A program made the position numbers and the translations under genes. The notes beneath the pieces were generated by a model that saw nothing but the letters and a program-made list of their open reading frames with translations, did not search any database and was not told where the DNA came from. A DNA stretch of 64,000 nucleotides from Pseudomonadota bacterium (GTDB taxonomy: Bacteria; Pseudomonadota; Gammaproteobacteria; Xanthomonadales; Ahniellaceae): the NCBI GenBank assembly GCA_022843465.1, contig JALHNO010000006.1:1-64000 (forward strand). Reading direction: 5' to 3'. Shown here piece after piece: positions 52,489 through 60,834 of this stretch. Within the stretch, counting starts at the first letter, position 1. Each line of letters begins with the position of its first letter.

Positions 52489-52920
52489 GTGCAATCCGAT
52501 GCCGCTCCCGCTGCCGAAAACTTCGACATTGCCGATGAACTTGCGGCGCTCAACCGGTTCCGGTTGATCGAGGAACTCGCGCCCGAGTTCCATGAAAAGC
52601 ACTGGCAGCGCATCGCCTTCATCACAGTGACGGTATCGAGCCTGGCCCAGCAGTCGCCAGACTTGCAGCTGATCATGGGCGTTACGGCCGGGCATGGCCA
52701 CGATGACGCCGCGAATGCCATCCGCGGCGTGCTGCGGCAACTCTTCGAGGAGGCGCCCGAACGCGCGCTCTGGATCCACCAGCAGTTGGAGCAGCCGCTG
52801 CGCTCAGCCATCCTGTTGGGGCGTGAGGCAGCCGCGATGCCCGAGTGGCTGGAGTTTGCGATGCAGGTGATTCGGGCCGGAATGATCGAAGCATCAGGGC
52901 CAGGCGCGCGACCGGAGTGA
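52489..52920 (+). CDS. Uncharacterised protein, 143 residues
   Basis: I do not recognise this protein. It begins at GTG (52489), is acidic and appears all-helical (IADELAALNRFRLIEELAPEF, LQLIMGVTAGHGHDDAANAI, RALWIHQQLEQPL), with no signal peptide or membrane helix. It lies 86 bases after the deacetylase-like gene on the same strand. Codon use is typical of neighbours, so it is probably a real gene. Confidence 0.55.
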   Translation: MQSDAAPAAENFDIADELAALNRFRLIEELAPEFHEKHWQRIAFITVTVSSLAQQSPDLQLIMGVTAGHGHDDAANAIRGVLRQLFEEAPERALWIHQQLEQPLRSAILLGREAAAMPEWLEFAMQVIRAGMIEASGPGARPE

Positions 52921-53226
52921 GGGCCCTGCAGGCTCAGGCAATGTCTCGCCCAGTCTGCTGCCGACCGATCTCCCACGTGGGAGGCCCGGGGCGGGCCGAC
53001 GCTCGTGTCGGTTGTTCGAGACCGAGTTGGCGCCCTTGGGAGCAACTGCCGGGTGCCGGTATCCTGTGCGCAGGTCCGCCGCCGCACAAATAGTGCGGAC
53101 CCGGTGGCGGGATTTTCGCAGTGTCATCGCGATGGAACGCAGGGGCTGGGCGGTGAGGCCGCTTCGTCGACGCGCCCGGCGGTCCCAGGACCATCGGCTG
53201 GACCACGCATATCGGGAGCATCCGCA
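52921..53226. other. 306-base gap without a clear gene
   Basis: No gene is convincing here. The region has a perfect 14-base palindrome, CTCCCACGTGGGAG (52970-52983), containing CACGTG, and a looser inverted repeat (GTCCGC at 53074-53079 with GCGGAC at 53095-53100). Either may be a regulator site or a transcript end between the unknown gene and the HD hydrolase gene. Confidence 0.4.
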
Positions 53227-53850
53227 ATGACTGAAGTCACCACGCGCTACGTCGAAGCCATCGAACTGGCGCGCAGCGCCCATTCCGGCCAGTACCGCAA
53301 AGGGACGCGAATTCCCTATCTTTACCACCTGCTCGCGGTGTCCAGTCTGGTGCTCGAGTTTGGCGGCGACGAGGATCAGGCGATTGCTGGTCTGCTGCAC
53401 GATCTGATCGAGGATTGCGGTACCGCCCATCTTGCCGACCTGCAGCAGCGCTTTGGTCCGCGTGTCAGCCGGATCGTGCTGGATTGCACCGATGGCGATG
53501 CCGAGCAAAAGCGCGCGGCGATCACGCTGGAGGAGCGCCGTGCCGACTGGAGGAGCCGCAAGCTGCGGTACATCGCCCACCTGCGTGATGCCGATCCGGC
53601 GAGCCTGCTGGTGTCGGCCTGCGACAAACTGCACAACGCGCGCGCCATCGTCGCTGATCTCGAGCATCCCGGCGTAGGCAGCGCGGTGTTCGAGCGCTTC
53701 ACCGCCGGCCAGGCGGGCACGCTCGCTTACTATCACTCGCTGGCGCTGGTGATGACCGAGCGCGATGCCGCGCCCGCCCGCCAGTTGGAGTTGACCGTAG
53801 CCCGCATGCATGGACTCGCCGGTACGAGCTTGCGCGAGGCCTTGAGCTGA
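53227..53850 (+). CDS. HD-domain phosphohydrolase (SpoT-HD-like)
   Basis: A 207-residue protein with the metal-dependent HD motif: RIPYLYHLLAV (His), GLLHDLIED (His-Asp) and SACDKLHNARAI (Asp). It resembles the hydrolase half of SpoT/RelA, but synthetase, TGS and ACT domains are absent, so it could be a small alarmone hydrolase (Mesh1/SAH-like) or a nucleotidase. The start (MTEVTTRYVEA) begins just before the domain; longer starts add unconserved sequence. Confidence 0.82.
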   Translation: MTEVTTRYVEAIELARSAHSGQYRKGTRIPYLYHLLAVSSLVLEFGGDEDQAIAGLLHDLIEDCGTAHLADLQQRFGPRVSRIVLDCTDGDAEQKRAAITLEERRADWRSRKLRYIAHLRDADPASLLVSACDKLHNARAIVADLEHPGVGSAVFERFTAGQAGTLAYYHSLALVMTERDAAPARQLELTVARMHGLAGTSLREALS

Positions 53851-53887
53851 GCCGCGCCGGCGCTGTGGCCGGCTAGAATCGGCGACC

Positions 53888-54529
53888 ATGAAGCCAGCCG
53901 ATCGTCTTGCCTTTTTCTCGCGTCTGCGCGAACTCAATCCGCATCCGAAGACCGAACTGGAATACCGGAGTCCGTTCGAACTGCTGATCGCCGTGATGCT
54001 CTCCGCCCAGGCCACCGATGTTTCGGTCAACAAGGCGACCCGCAAATTGTTCGCCCGCGCCAATACCGCGCAGCAGATGCTCGAACTCGGGGAGGAGGGC
54101 ATCAAGCCCTACATCAGCAGTATCGGCCTGTTCAACGCCAAGGCCCGTCACCTGGCCGCCACCTGCGCGATTCTGGTGCGTGCGCATGGTGGCGAGGTTC
54201 CACGTGACCGCGCGGCGCTCGAGTCACTGCCCGGCGTGGGCCGCAAGACGGCCAATGTGGTGCTGAATACGGCGTTTGGCGAGCCCACGATGGCGGTCGA
54301 TACACACATCTTTCGCGTCTCCAATCGCACCGGACTGGCGCCGGGCGCCACCCCGCTGGCGGTCGAGAAGGCCTTGCTCAGGCGCATACCGCGGGAGTTC
54401 CTGCGGGACGCCCATCACTGGCTGATCCTGCACGGGCGCTATGTCTGCAAGGCGCGCACTCCCTTGTGCGGAATCTGCCCGGTACGGCCGTTCTGCGGAT
54501 ACCGCGATAAGTCGAAATCGGCTGACTGA
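53888..54529 (+). CDS. nth: Endonuclease III
   Basis: A 213-residue DNA glycosylase/AP lyase that removes oxidised pyrimidines. The helix-hairpin-helix LPGVGRKTANVV includes the catalytic Lys; the catalytic Asp is in MAVDTHIFRV; the C-terminal iron-sulfur loop has Cys spaced 6-2-5 (CKARTPLCGICPVRPFC). TAGAAT at 53874-53879 lies eight bases before the ATG, so the message may have almost no leader. Confidence 0.96.
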   Translation: MKPADRLAFFSRLRELNPHPKTELEYRSPFELLIAVMLSAQATDVSVNKATRKLFARANTAQQMLELGEEGIKPYISSIGLFNAKARHLAATCAILVRAHGGEVPRDRAALESLPGVGRKTANVVLNTAFGEPTMAVDTHIFRVSNRTGLAPGATPLAVEKALLRRIPREFLRDAHHWLILHGRYVCKARTPLCGICPVRPFCGYRDKSKSAD

Positions 54530-54775
54530 CCAGGGTCCGGACATCGGCATTGGCACTTGCGCAAGGCGTGCAACCGGCGCTGAAAGCTGATTGCAGTTGC
54601 GCCGGTCTCTTGGGGATGCACGCAACCTTTGGCGCTTGCAATTTTCCACAATCGGCCTAAGTTGCTCGCGAACAGCGAGGCGCATTTATTGCGGTGCAGC
54701 ACGATCGAGAATCGTCGCGCAAGCGGCAGCGATGGCGGGCGTTTCCCGTCGACACGATGCATCTGGAGACAACTC

Positions 54776-55186
54776 ATGTCCAAGAAAGTGATCAATCCCC
54801 TGACCCTGACCATTGGCGCTGCGCTCCTTGGTGCCGTCGGCATGGCCAACGCCGGCTCGTTCGCGCTTACCGACCTGGGTACCGGCTACATGCAGACCGG
54901 CGAGAAGGCCACCGAGGGCAAGTGTGGCGAAGGCAAGTGCGGCGAGAAGAAGGCCGACGGCAGCTGTGGCGAGAAGGCCAAGGCTGAGGGCAAGTGCGGT
55001 GAAGGCAAGTGCGGCGAGAAGAAGGCCGACGGCAGCTGCGGCGAGAAGGCCAAGGCCGAAGGCAAGTGCGGTGAAGGCAAGTGCGGCGAGAAGAAAGCCG
55101 ACGGCAGCTGCGGTGAGAAGAAGGCCGACGGCAGCTGCGGTGAGAAGAAAGCCGACGGCAGCTGTGGCGAGAAGAAAGACCACTGA
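54776..55186 (+). CDS. Bufferin/HvfA-type Cys-repeat RiPP precursor
   Basis: A 136-residue precursor of a modified peptide. A signal peptide (about 1-26, ending in MANA) and the family segment [11 protein letters not shown] are followed by a repeat region with 11 Cys. Six are in the motif EGKCG, always in pairs, and five are in DGSCG. In the family, the EGKCG Cys are turned into thiooxazole/oxazolone-type groups by a DUF692 enzyme and bind copper. Here the enzyme, its partner and a DoxX protein follow in one operon. The start at 54776 has GGAG eight bases upstream. Identity as HvfA/BufA2-like is strong; the role of the DGSCG units is unknown. Confidence 0.9.
   Translation: MSKKVINPLTLTIGAALLGAVGMANAGSFALTDLGTGYMQTGEKATEGKCGEGKCGEKKADGSCGEKAKAEGKCGEGKCGEKKADGSCGEKAKAEGKCGEGKCGEKKADGSCGEKKADGSCGEKKADGSCGEKKDH
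54914..55171 (+). repeat. In-frame tandem repeats in the bufferin precursor
   Basis: The region is built of 72-base (24-codon) units [24 protein letters not shown], present twice, followed by one partial unit in which the 27-base EKKADGSCG block is tripled. Copies are nearly identical at DNA level, differing mostly at third positions, so unit number may change by slippage or recombination. Confidence 0.85.
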
Positions 55187-55202
55187 TCGGCCACGATCTG
55201 CG

Positions 55203-56084
55203 ATGAACAGTGGACCACGCCAATTTGTCGTTGAAGGCGCGGGCCTAGGCCTGCGACGGGCCCTGATGGGCCCGTTGCGGGACGCCGGCGCGGGCAGCTT
55301 CGATTTTCTCGAGCTGGTTCCCGAGAACTGGATCAATGTCGGTGGCAGGCTCGGTCGCCAGCTGCGCGCCTATACCGAGCGCTTTCCGTTCGTCTCGCAT
55401 GGCTTGTCGCTGTCGATCGGGGCGCCGTCTCCGCTTGATGAGACCTTCCTGATCAAGCTGAAGCGTTTTCTCGACGAGCACCAGATCCGTGCCTACAGCG
55501 AACATCTCTCCTACTGTTCGGATGATGGCCATCTCTACGACCTGATGCCGATCCCCTTTACCGAAGCGGCCGTGCGCCATGTCGCCGCGCGAATCCGTCG
55601 CGTGCAGGATGTGCTCGGCCGCCGCATTGCCATGGAAAACGTCTCGTTCTACACCATGGTCGGTGCCGAGATGAGCGAGCTCGAATTCATTCGTGCGGTG
55701 TTGCTGCAGGCCGACTGCGATCTCCTGCTCGATCTCAACAACATCTACGTCAACAGCGTCAACCATCGCTACGATCCGGTCGCGTTCCTGCGTGGATTGC
55801 CGCTCGAGCGTGTCGCCTACTGTCATATTGCCGGGCACTACAATGAGGCCAGTGATCTCATCGTGGACACTCATGCGGCCGACGTGATTCCACCCGTCTG
55901 GTCGCTGCTGGAAACCGCCTACAGCGAATTTGGCGTGATGCCGACCCTGCTTGAGCGCGATTTCAATATCCCACCGGTGCCTGAATTGCTGGCCGAGGTC
56001 GACCAGATCCGCCAGCGTCAGCAGCGCACACTGCAGACAAGGCCGCTCGCTCAGGCCGGAGAATCCGCACGTGTCCGCGCTTGA
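55203..56084 (+). CDS. MNIO maturase (DUF692; HvfB/BufB)
   Basis: A 293-residue DUF692 multinuclear non-heme iron oxidase, TIM-barrel type. Conserved metal and core segments are visible: GAGLGLR at the start, [45 protein letters not shown] and DTHAADV. It should modify the Cys residues of the upstream precursor by four-electron oxidation. It starts 16 bases after the precursor stop, and its 3' end overlaps the next gene by 14 bases. Confidence 0.93.
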   Translation: MNSGPRQFVVEGAGLGLRRALMGPLRDAGAGSFDFLELVPENWINVGGRLGRQLRAYTERFPFVSHGLSLSIGAPSPLDETFLIKLKRFLDEHQIRAYSEHLSYCSDDGHLYDLMPIPFTEAAVRHVAARIRRVQDVLGRRIAMENVSFYTMVGAEMSELEFIRAVLLQADCDLLLDLNNIYVNSVNHRYDPVAFLRGLPLERVAYCHIAGHYNEASDLIVDTHAADVIPPVWSLLETAYSEFGVMPTLLERDFNIPPVPELLAEVDQIRQRQQRTLQTRPLAQAGESARVRA

Positions 56085-56841
56085 GTCTGCGTTGGATTTC
56101 AAGGAGCTCCAGTACCGCTTCGCGGCGCATCTGCGCGATCCCGAAGCCCATCCCGGCCTGCCCGGGATTGAAGATCGGCGTCTGAAAATCTACCGTGACC
56201 TCTTCTTCAACAACATCGAGAATATTCTCGCCACCGGATTCCCGGTGATCAGGCGATTGCTCGGTCGATCTGACTGGTTGCATCTGGTGCGCCGGTTCTA
56301 TGCCGAACACGAATCGCACACGCCGTTGTTCTCCGAGATCGGTCGCGAGTTCCAGCGTTATCTGCAGGCCCGTGCCGAGCGCGGCTGCGAAGACCCAGTC
56401 TTCCTGGTCGAACTGGCGCACTATGAGTGGGTCGAGTTGGCGTTGTCGCTCGATGAACACGAGATCGACGCCATGGATCTCGATCCGGCGGGCGATCTGT
56501 TGGCAGGGGCTCCGGTCGTGTCTCCGCTGGCTTGGCTGCTCGAATATCGCTTTCCGGTGCAGCGAATCAGCGTCGACTATCAGCCGACGCTTGCGCCGGA
56601 GTTGCCCACCTGCCTGGTGGTCTCCCGCAATCGCCGTGACGAAATCGTGTTCACCGAACTCAATCCGCTGTCGTTCAAATTGCTCGAGGTATTGAAAGCC
56701 AATCCTGGAGTGACCGGTCTTGATGTCATCGAGGCGCTGATCGGGGCGCTGGGACCAAGCGATGCCGCGGCCATGAAAAACGGCGCTGCAGAGATGCTGG
56801 AGCGCTTCCGCGAGCGCGACATCATTCTTGGCACCCAGTGA
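56071..56841 (+). CDS. DUF2063 partner protein (HvfC/BufC)
   Basis: A 256-residue DUF2063 protein, the usual partner of the DUF692 enzyme. The N-terminal domain (about 8-100) has [28 protein letters not shown] and [10 protein letters not shown]; the C-terminal domain resembles a winged or precursor-recognition fold ([18 protein letters not shown]). In related systems it binds precursor and delivers it to the enzyme. The start is GTG 56071, with GGAG nine bases upstream, overlapping the DUF692 gene by 14 bases. Confidence 0.88.
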   Translation: MSALESALDFKELQYRFAAHLRDPEAHPGLPGIEDRRLKIYRDLFFNNIENILATGFPVIRRLLGRSDWLHLVRRFYAEHESHTPLFSEIGREFQRYLQARAERGCEDPVFLVELAHYEWVELALSLDEHEIDAMDLDPAGDLLAGAPVVSPLAWLLEYRFPVQRISVDYQPTLAPELPTCLVVSRNRRDEIVFTELNPLSFKLLEVLKANPGVTGLDVIEALIGALGPSDAAAMKNGAAEMLERFRERDIILGTQ

Positions 56842-56893
56842 ATCGACCCGCGGTGCCGTCGTCCCAACTGCAACCAGGCTACGGAGTCAGTCG

Positions 56894-57562
56894 ATGAGCA
56901 AGCTTTCCCTGGCGGGTGCTGTCAATGCATGGCAGCAGATCGTGTCGCGTCTCGAAGGCGCCGGGCAATACATCCCTCTGCTGGTCATGCGGGTGGTGAT
57001 GGGCTGGGAGTTTTTCGAGGCGGGTCGCGAAAAACTGCATGGCAGCAACTGGTTCGGCGGCATCCAGGAGCAGTTCCCGTTTCCCTTCGACGTCGTGCCC
57101 GCTGCGTTGAGTTGGCAGCTGGCGACCTGGTTCGAGCTGGTCGGTGCGGTCTGCCTGTGGCTGGGCCTGGCAACACGATTCTGGGCGTTCAACCTGCTGT
57201 TTCTGACCTTTGTCGCGACCGCGGCCGTGCATTGGCCAGACATGTGGTCGATGTGGTCGGATCTGCTGAAGGGTTACGCGATTTCCGATGATGGCCATGG
57301 CAACTTCAAGCTTCCGTTGCTGTTCGTTGTCATGTTGCTGCCCCTGGTATTCATGGGCCCGGGAAAACTGAGTCTGGACCGGCTGATCGCGCACTGGTTC
57401 ATGGAGGATGGCGAGCAACGTCCGCATGCCGATCTCTACGCCTGGGCACTCGCGGCCGCGCTGCTGGGACTGCCGTTCGTGATGCTGATGCCCGTCTTCG
57501 GTGCCGGTCTGCTGGTGTTGGCAGCGGTGCTGGCAGGCTTTGGTCGATTTGCCCGCGCCTGA
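56894..57562 (+). CDS. DoxX-family membrane protein (HvfX-like)
   Basis: A 222-residue protein with about five membrane helices. DoxX features include the first helix RVVMGWEFFEAGREKLHG and the WFELVGAVCLWLGLATRF helix. DoxX members close HvfABC-type operons and are thought to bind copper or act in redox reactions at the membrane. His, Asp and Met residues lie in VHWPDMWSMWSDLL. GGAG is seven bases before the ATG. The last helices are predicted on the C-terminal side. Confidence 0.85.
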   Translation: MSKLSLAGAVNAWQQIVSRLEGAGQYIPLLVMRVVMGWEFFEAGREKLHGSNWFGGIQEQFPFPFDVVPAALSWQLATWFELVGAVCLWLGLATRFWAFNLLFLTFVATAAVHWPDMWSMWSDLLKGYAISDDGHGNFKLPLLFVVMLLPLVFMGPGKLSLDRLIAHWFMEDGEQRPHADLYAWALAAALLGLPFVMLMPVFGAGLLVLAAVLAGFGRFARA

Positions 57563-57574
57563 CTGCAGTTGCCG

Positions 57575-57964
57575 TCAGGAGGACTTCTGCAGGCGTGCCC
57601 TGGCGCGCGCCAGAGCCGCCTGGATCGGATCGATGCTCGCTTCCGCGTCACTCGATGCGGCGGGACGTTTGCTGGCCAGTAGTTGATCACGGACCTCGGC
57701 CTCGCGCTGCAGTCTCAGTGCACGGGCGTGATAGCGCAGGCGCGCGGCCTCGGCGCGCTCGACCTCGCTGGCGCGCCAGCGCGACTCTGCAGCAAGAAAC
57801 TCGGCGACCTCGGGAAGGGCAGCGCAGCTCGCGCATACGGCTGTCGCACGCGTCGGCGTTGCCGCTGTGGCAGGTTGGCCTTGGCAGCGTGCACAGAGCG
57901 TCTTCATCGGCTGGGGCGCATCGGATGCAGACGGCAGCGCTGCGCTGAAGTCGATGCCCGGCAT
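57575..57964 (-). CDS. Small zinc-ribbon-like protein
   Basis: A 129-residue protein (or about 110 if translation starts at the inner ATG, 57907) with two Cys pairs, CARC and CASC, about 16 residues apart, as in zinc ribbons. The rest is a long basic, probably coiled helix (EVERAEAARLRYHARALRL) and ends with DPIQAALARARARLQ, a tail seen in some RnfB/RnfC proteins of this group. I do not know its function. It is convergent with the DoxX gene. Confidence 0.5.
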   Translation of the reverse strand: MPGIDFSAALPSASDAPQPMKTLCARCQGQPATAATPTRATAVCASCAALPEVAEFLAAESRWRASEVERAEAARLRYHARALRLQREAEVRDQLLASKRPAASSDAEASIDPIQAALARARARLQKSS

Positions 57965-57994
57965 TCGCTGACACGGTCCGTTGACCGCCTTGCG

Positions 57995-58264
57995 CTATGG
58001 CTGCGGCTCAGCAAGTGACTCATCGCCATCGGTCTCGCCCAGCGCAAATTCGCCGTCGCGCCAGCGCGTCAACATGCCGCGGGCATCCAGTGCGCGGCCG
58101 TTGGGCACCATCACCTTGAAGTGGCCGAGTGCCTGTCCCCAAAGCCCCTGCGTCGAAAGGGTATGGGTGTTTTCAACGCGTGCCGGTATGTCGTGACGTC
58201 GCAGCAGACCGGCAAAAATCTCGGCATGCATCAGGTCCTCGAAGCTCTCTACACGGATCTCCAT
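57995..58264 (-). CDS. DUF2007 family protein
   Basis: 89 residues matching the DUF2007 (putative signal-transducing) fold: RVESFEDLMHAEIFAGLLR, the segment IPARVENTHT and the late strand VMVPNGRALDARGML. Small cytoplasmic proteins of unknown function, possibly regulatory through a ferredoxin-like fold. It is followed on the same strand by the zinc-ribbon-like gene, 30 bases away. Confidence 0.75.
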   Translation of the reverse strand: MEIRVESFEDLMHAEIFAGLLRRHDIPARVENTHTLSTQGLWGQALGHFKVMVPNGRALDARGMLTRWRDGEFALGETDGDESLAEPQP

Positions 58265-58367
58265 GGCGCGATCTTAGCCGCAGCGGGCGCTGGCGCGCAT
58301 GCCCGGCCCAGACTGCGCCGCCAGTTGGGTGCTGGCGGGCGGCCTCAGCGCAAGCCAGGAGGGATGC

Positions 58368-59561
58368 TCAGGCCTCGTAGGCGATCGCGTCGTCCCGCGG
58401 CGGCGGTGGCGCTGCTGGCGCTGCCGGTGCTGCCGGTGCTGCTGGCGGTGCTGGCGGTGCTGGAGCCGCTGCCGACGGCGGTCGTGGCGCCTTCGGTGCC
58501 GCTGGCGGCGAAGGCGGCGCAGGCGGCGTCATGAACATGAAGTGATCGCGCTCCGGTACGATCACGGTCAGCACCTGAGCCTTGCGGTCGCGCCATACTT
58601 CGACGGCCATCGCCGCGCCGGGTTGCTTGCTGCCAAAGGCACGCATCACGCTTGAAACCGAATCGGCCGGCTTGCCGTCGACGATCTGGATCACATCGCC
58701 GGGCTTGAGCTCCTTCAGCGTCTTTTCGCTGCTGTCGATGACCAGCACGCCGCGGTCGGTGCCGAAATAGCGCCCGAGCTCGGGGTTCAATTTGCTCAGG
58801 TTCAGCGACGCCCACGGCGCGCCACCGCTGCGCACGCGGTGCACGATGTGATCGGCGCTGCCGCTGCTGTGTTCGCCGTCCTCACTGTGAAACTCGAACA
58901 CGTGCGCGCCAGGCGCCATCGGCGCGCCCATCTCACGGCGCTTGCCGTTGACGATGACCTCGATCTCCTCGCCATCAGGCCCCGATCGGCGCTTGACTAT
59001 GGGTGCGTGGCCGCCGCTGAATTCGGGCATGCTGTCGAGCATCCCGGCCCAGTCCCAGCTCTCGCGACGCTCGGCCTTCAACTCGAACGCCTGCGTCTTG
59101 CCATCACGCAATACATTGAGCTTCACGGGCTCGCCCTCTTCGAGATTGCGCAGCAGTTCGCGCGCAACGTCGACGCCGGCCTGACCGCCCTTGGCCTGGA
59201 CCAGCGACTTGCCATTGACCGAGGTCAACAGATCGCCAGCGCGGACGCCGGCCTTCGCGGCGGGACCGCCGGGTGTGACCGCGCCGATCCGCACGCCGTT
59301 GTCGTCGGGCACCATGACGATGCCCACCATGGCGCGCCTGGGTTCATGCAGATAGCGGAAGGCGAATGCCTGCGGACCACCTTCACCAAGTTTGGCCGAC
59401 AGTTCGGCAATACGGCGGCTGGCATCGCGCAGCTGATCGCGCGCTACCTCCAGGTCGGCGCGCGCCTTCGCCATGTCGTCGGTCGTCGCCGGGTCTGCGG
59501 CGTAACTGATCGGCAGCGCCAGCATCAGGGCGACTGCAAGAAGTGAGATTCGAAGTTTCAT
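58368..59561 (-). CDS. Exported double-PDZ protein
   Basis: A 397-residue periplasmic protein. A signal peptide ends near YAA (residue 21). A short coiled coil (30-55) leads to PDZ 1 (about 65-165, with GIVMVPDDNGVRIGAVTPGG and VRAGDLLTSVNGK) and PDZ 2 (about 265-345, with LKPGDVIQIVDGKP). A Pro/Ala-rich tail (350-397) follows. There is no protease domain. It is third in an operon with the ECF sigma factor and its likely anti-sigma factor, and may sense or scaffold envelope proteins. GAGG lies five bases upstream of the ATG. Confidence 0.82.
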   Translation of the reverse strand: MKLRISLLAVALMLALPISYAADPATTDDMAKARADLEVARDQLRDASRRIAELSAKLGEGGPQAFAFRYLHEPRRAMVGIVMVPDDNGVRIGAVTPGGPAAKAGVRAGDLLTSVNGKSLVQAKGGQAGVDVARELLRNLEEGEPVKLNVLRDGKTQAFELKAERRESWDWAGMLDSMPEFSGGHAPIVKRRSGPDGEEIEVIVNGKRREMGAPMAPGAHVFEFHSEDGEHSSGSADHIVHRVRSGGAPWASLNLSKLNPELGRYFGTDRGVLVIDSSEKTLKELKPGDVIQIVDGKPADSVSSVMRAFGSKQPGAAMAVEVWRDRKAQVLTVIVPERDHFMFMTPPAPPSPPAAPKAPRPPSAAAPAPPAPPAAPAAPAAPAAPPPPRDDAIAYEA

Positions 59562-59591
59562 GAGGTCCTCGTCGGTTTGCGCTCGATGCGC

Positions 59592-60173
59592 TCAGTTGAT
59601 CGGGTAGGTGGCGCTCAGCAGTGTCGGGCTCTGGTCGGGGAACGCCTTGTCCCAGGCCGGTTGTGTGCGTACCTCGGCCAGTCTGCTCATCAGTCGGATG
59701 CGGCGTTCCCACAGCGATTGCGCCTGCTCGTCGTTTTCGGTAGCGCCGAGCTGCAGATCGGTCAGGCTGATCAGGTCTTCCAGTTCGGCACTGGCCATGG
59801 CGGTTCCGGCGTCCATCGGCATGCTCTGCTGTTCCAGTCGACGCAGCGCGGTCTCCCATTCGAGAGAGCGCTGCATCAAGGCCTGCAAGTCAGCAGAGGC
59901 GCCGACGTCCGCTGCGGTCGTGCGCTCCGCATCGATTGCCTGGCCGTTGAACAGGAACAGTCCCAGGCCGATCACCACCAGCCCGGCGGCCCAGGCCATC
60001 CAGCCAGGCAAGTGTCGATGAGTTCGCGCGGTCCGCTTGCCACTCAGTGCCAACACGGCTGGCAGTGCGCTCCTGGCTGGCGACAACAGGGGCAGGGCGC
60101 GCAGCGCCTCGGCCAGCCTGCGGTCGTCGGGTTCGCCTGTCAGTACACTGATTCGATCGATTTCATCCGGCAT
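59592..60173 (-). CDS. Single-pass membrane protein, likely anti-sigma factor
   Basis: A 193-residue protein with one membrane helix (about 58-78, WAAGLVVIGLGLFLF) between a short cytoplasmic N-terminus and a periplasmic helical domain. It is encoded directly after the ECF sigma gene, which it overlaps by 11 bases, so it is probably that factor's membrane inhibitor, although the N-terminal zinc motif of ZAS-type anti-sigma factors is absent. AGGAGG eight bases before ATG 60173 fixes the start; an ATG seven codons earlier lacks a ribosome site. Confidence 0.65.
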   Translation of the reverse strand: MPDEIDRISVLTGEPDDRRLAEALRALPLLSPARSALPAVLALSGKRTARTHRHLPGWMAWAAGLVVIGLGLFLFNGQAIDAERTTAADVGASADLQALMQRSLEWETALRRLEQQSMPMDAGTAMASAELEDLISLTDLQLGATENDEQAQSLWERRIRLMSRLAEVRTQPAWDKAFPDQSPTLLSATYPIN

Positions 60174-60723
60174 ATGCCAGTCCTCCTTCTGCAACAGTCA
60201 GCAGTCCGCGCAGGCGTTGCGTGCCGCGCGACAGCTGGGATTTGGAGAAGCTCACGCTCTTGTCGAACAGCGCGGCAATCTCGTCGTGCGAATAGCCTTC
60301 GACGTGGTACAGCCACACCACGCTGCGGGTGACGGTCGGCAATCTGCGTAGCGCAGCTTCCAGATCACGACTGTCGAATCCCGACTGCTCATCGGCCGCC
60401 GGTGCCGGTTCGGGGACCTCATCGGTGAACTCGATCAGCTTGCGCTTGCGCAGCCGCATCAGGGCTTCATTGACGGCGATCTGGCGCAACCAGCCCCAGA
60501 ATGGAGCGTCACCGCGAAACTGGTCGAGTTTGCCGAACAGGGTGAGCATCGCGTCATGCAGGATTTCCTGCGCCTCATCGGCATCATTGAGCATGCGCCA
60601 GGCCAGGCTGTATACCGGTCGCTCGAACAGGCGGTAGATCTGCTCGAAGGCGCGCGCTTCACCGCGTCTGGCTCGATCCAGAAGCGAAGCCGGTACCTCG
60701 ATGGCGAAGGAAGATGTGCTCAC
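60163..60723 (-). CDS. ECF-type RNA polymerase sigma factor
   Basis: A 186-residue ECF sigma factor. Region 2 (about 22-90) has RRGEARAFEQIYRLF, the DEAQEILHDAML core-binding helix and FWGWLRQIAVNEAL; region 4 (about 125-180) has LPTVTRSVVWLYHVEGYSHDEIAA and the DNA-binding SKSQLSRGTQRLR. The start is GTG 60723, giving a standard N-terminus; the longer frame runs through the terminator of the porin gene. It heads the operon with the anti-sigma-like and PDZ proteins. Confidence 0.9.
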   Translation of the reverse strand: MSTSSFAIEVPASLLDRARRGEARAFEQIYRLFERPVYSLAWRMLNDADEAQEILHDAMLTLFGKLDQFRGDAPFWGWLRQIAVNEALMRLRKRKLIEFTDEVPEPAPAADEQSGFDSRDLEAALRRLPTVTRSVVWLYHVEGYSHDEIAALFDKSVSFSKSQLSRGTQRLRGLLTVAEGGLAYAG

Positions 60724-60780
60724 GGTGTACAGGATGCGCGGCGTTGGCCAAAGGTCGCAGCGATCGCGGCGGTGGGCAAC

Positions 60781-60814
60781 AAAAAAAGGCCGCGGACGAA
60801 TCCGCGGCCCTTTT
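60781..60814 (-). terminator. Strong intrinsic terminator of the TorF-type porin gene
   Basis: GGCCGCGGA (60788-60796) and TCCGCGGCC (60801-60809) form a perfect 9-bp stem with the loop CGAA. Seven A residues (60781-60787) become the U-tract for the minus-strand transcript, and TTTT on the other side could serve plus-strand reads. It lies 21 bases after the porin stop codon. Confidence 0.9.
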
Positions 60815-60834
60815 GGGCAAGCGCAGAACCGCAA

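Noticed and set aside
52894-54105. 403-codon minus-strand frame across the HD hydrolase gene
   Set aside because: The plus-strand genes have complete motif sets; the minus frame covers an intergenic gap and parts of two genes without conserved motifs.
54914-55171. CRISPR-like repeat array
   Set aside because: Repeats are in frame inside a coding sequence, with no spacers and no cas genes.
54886-55218. Antisense frames with Ser-Pro-Gln-Leu-Pro repeats across the precursor gene
   Set aside because: They simply mirror the coding repeats of the RiPP precursor.
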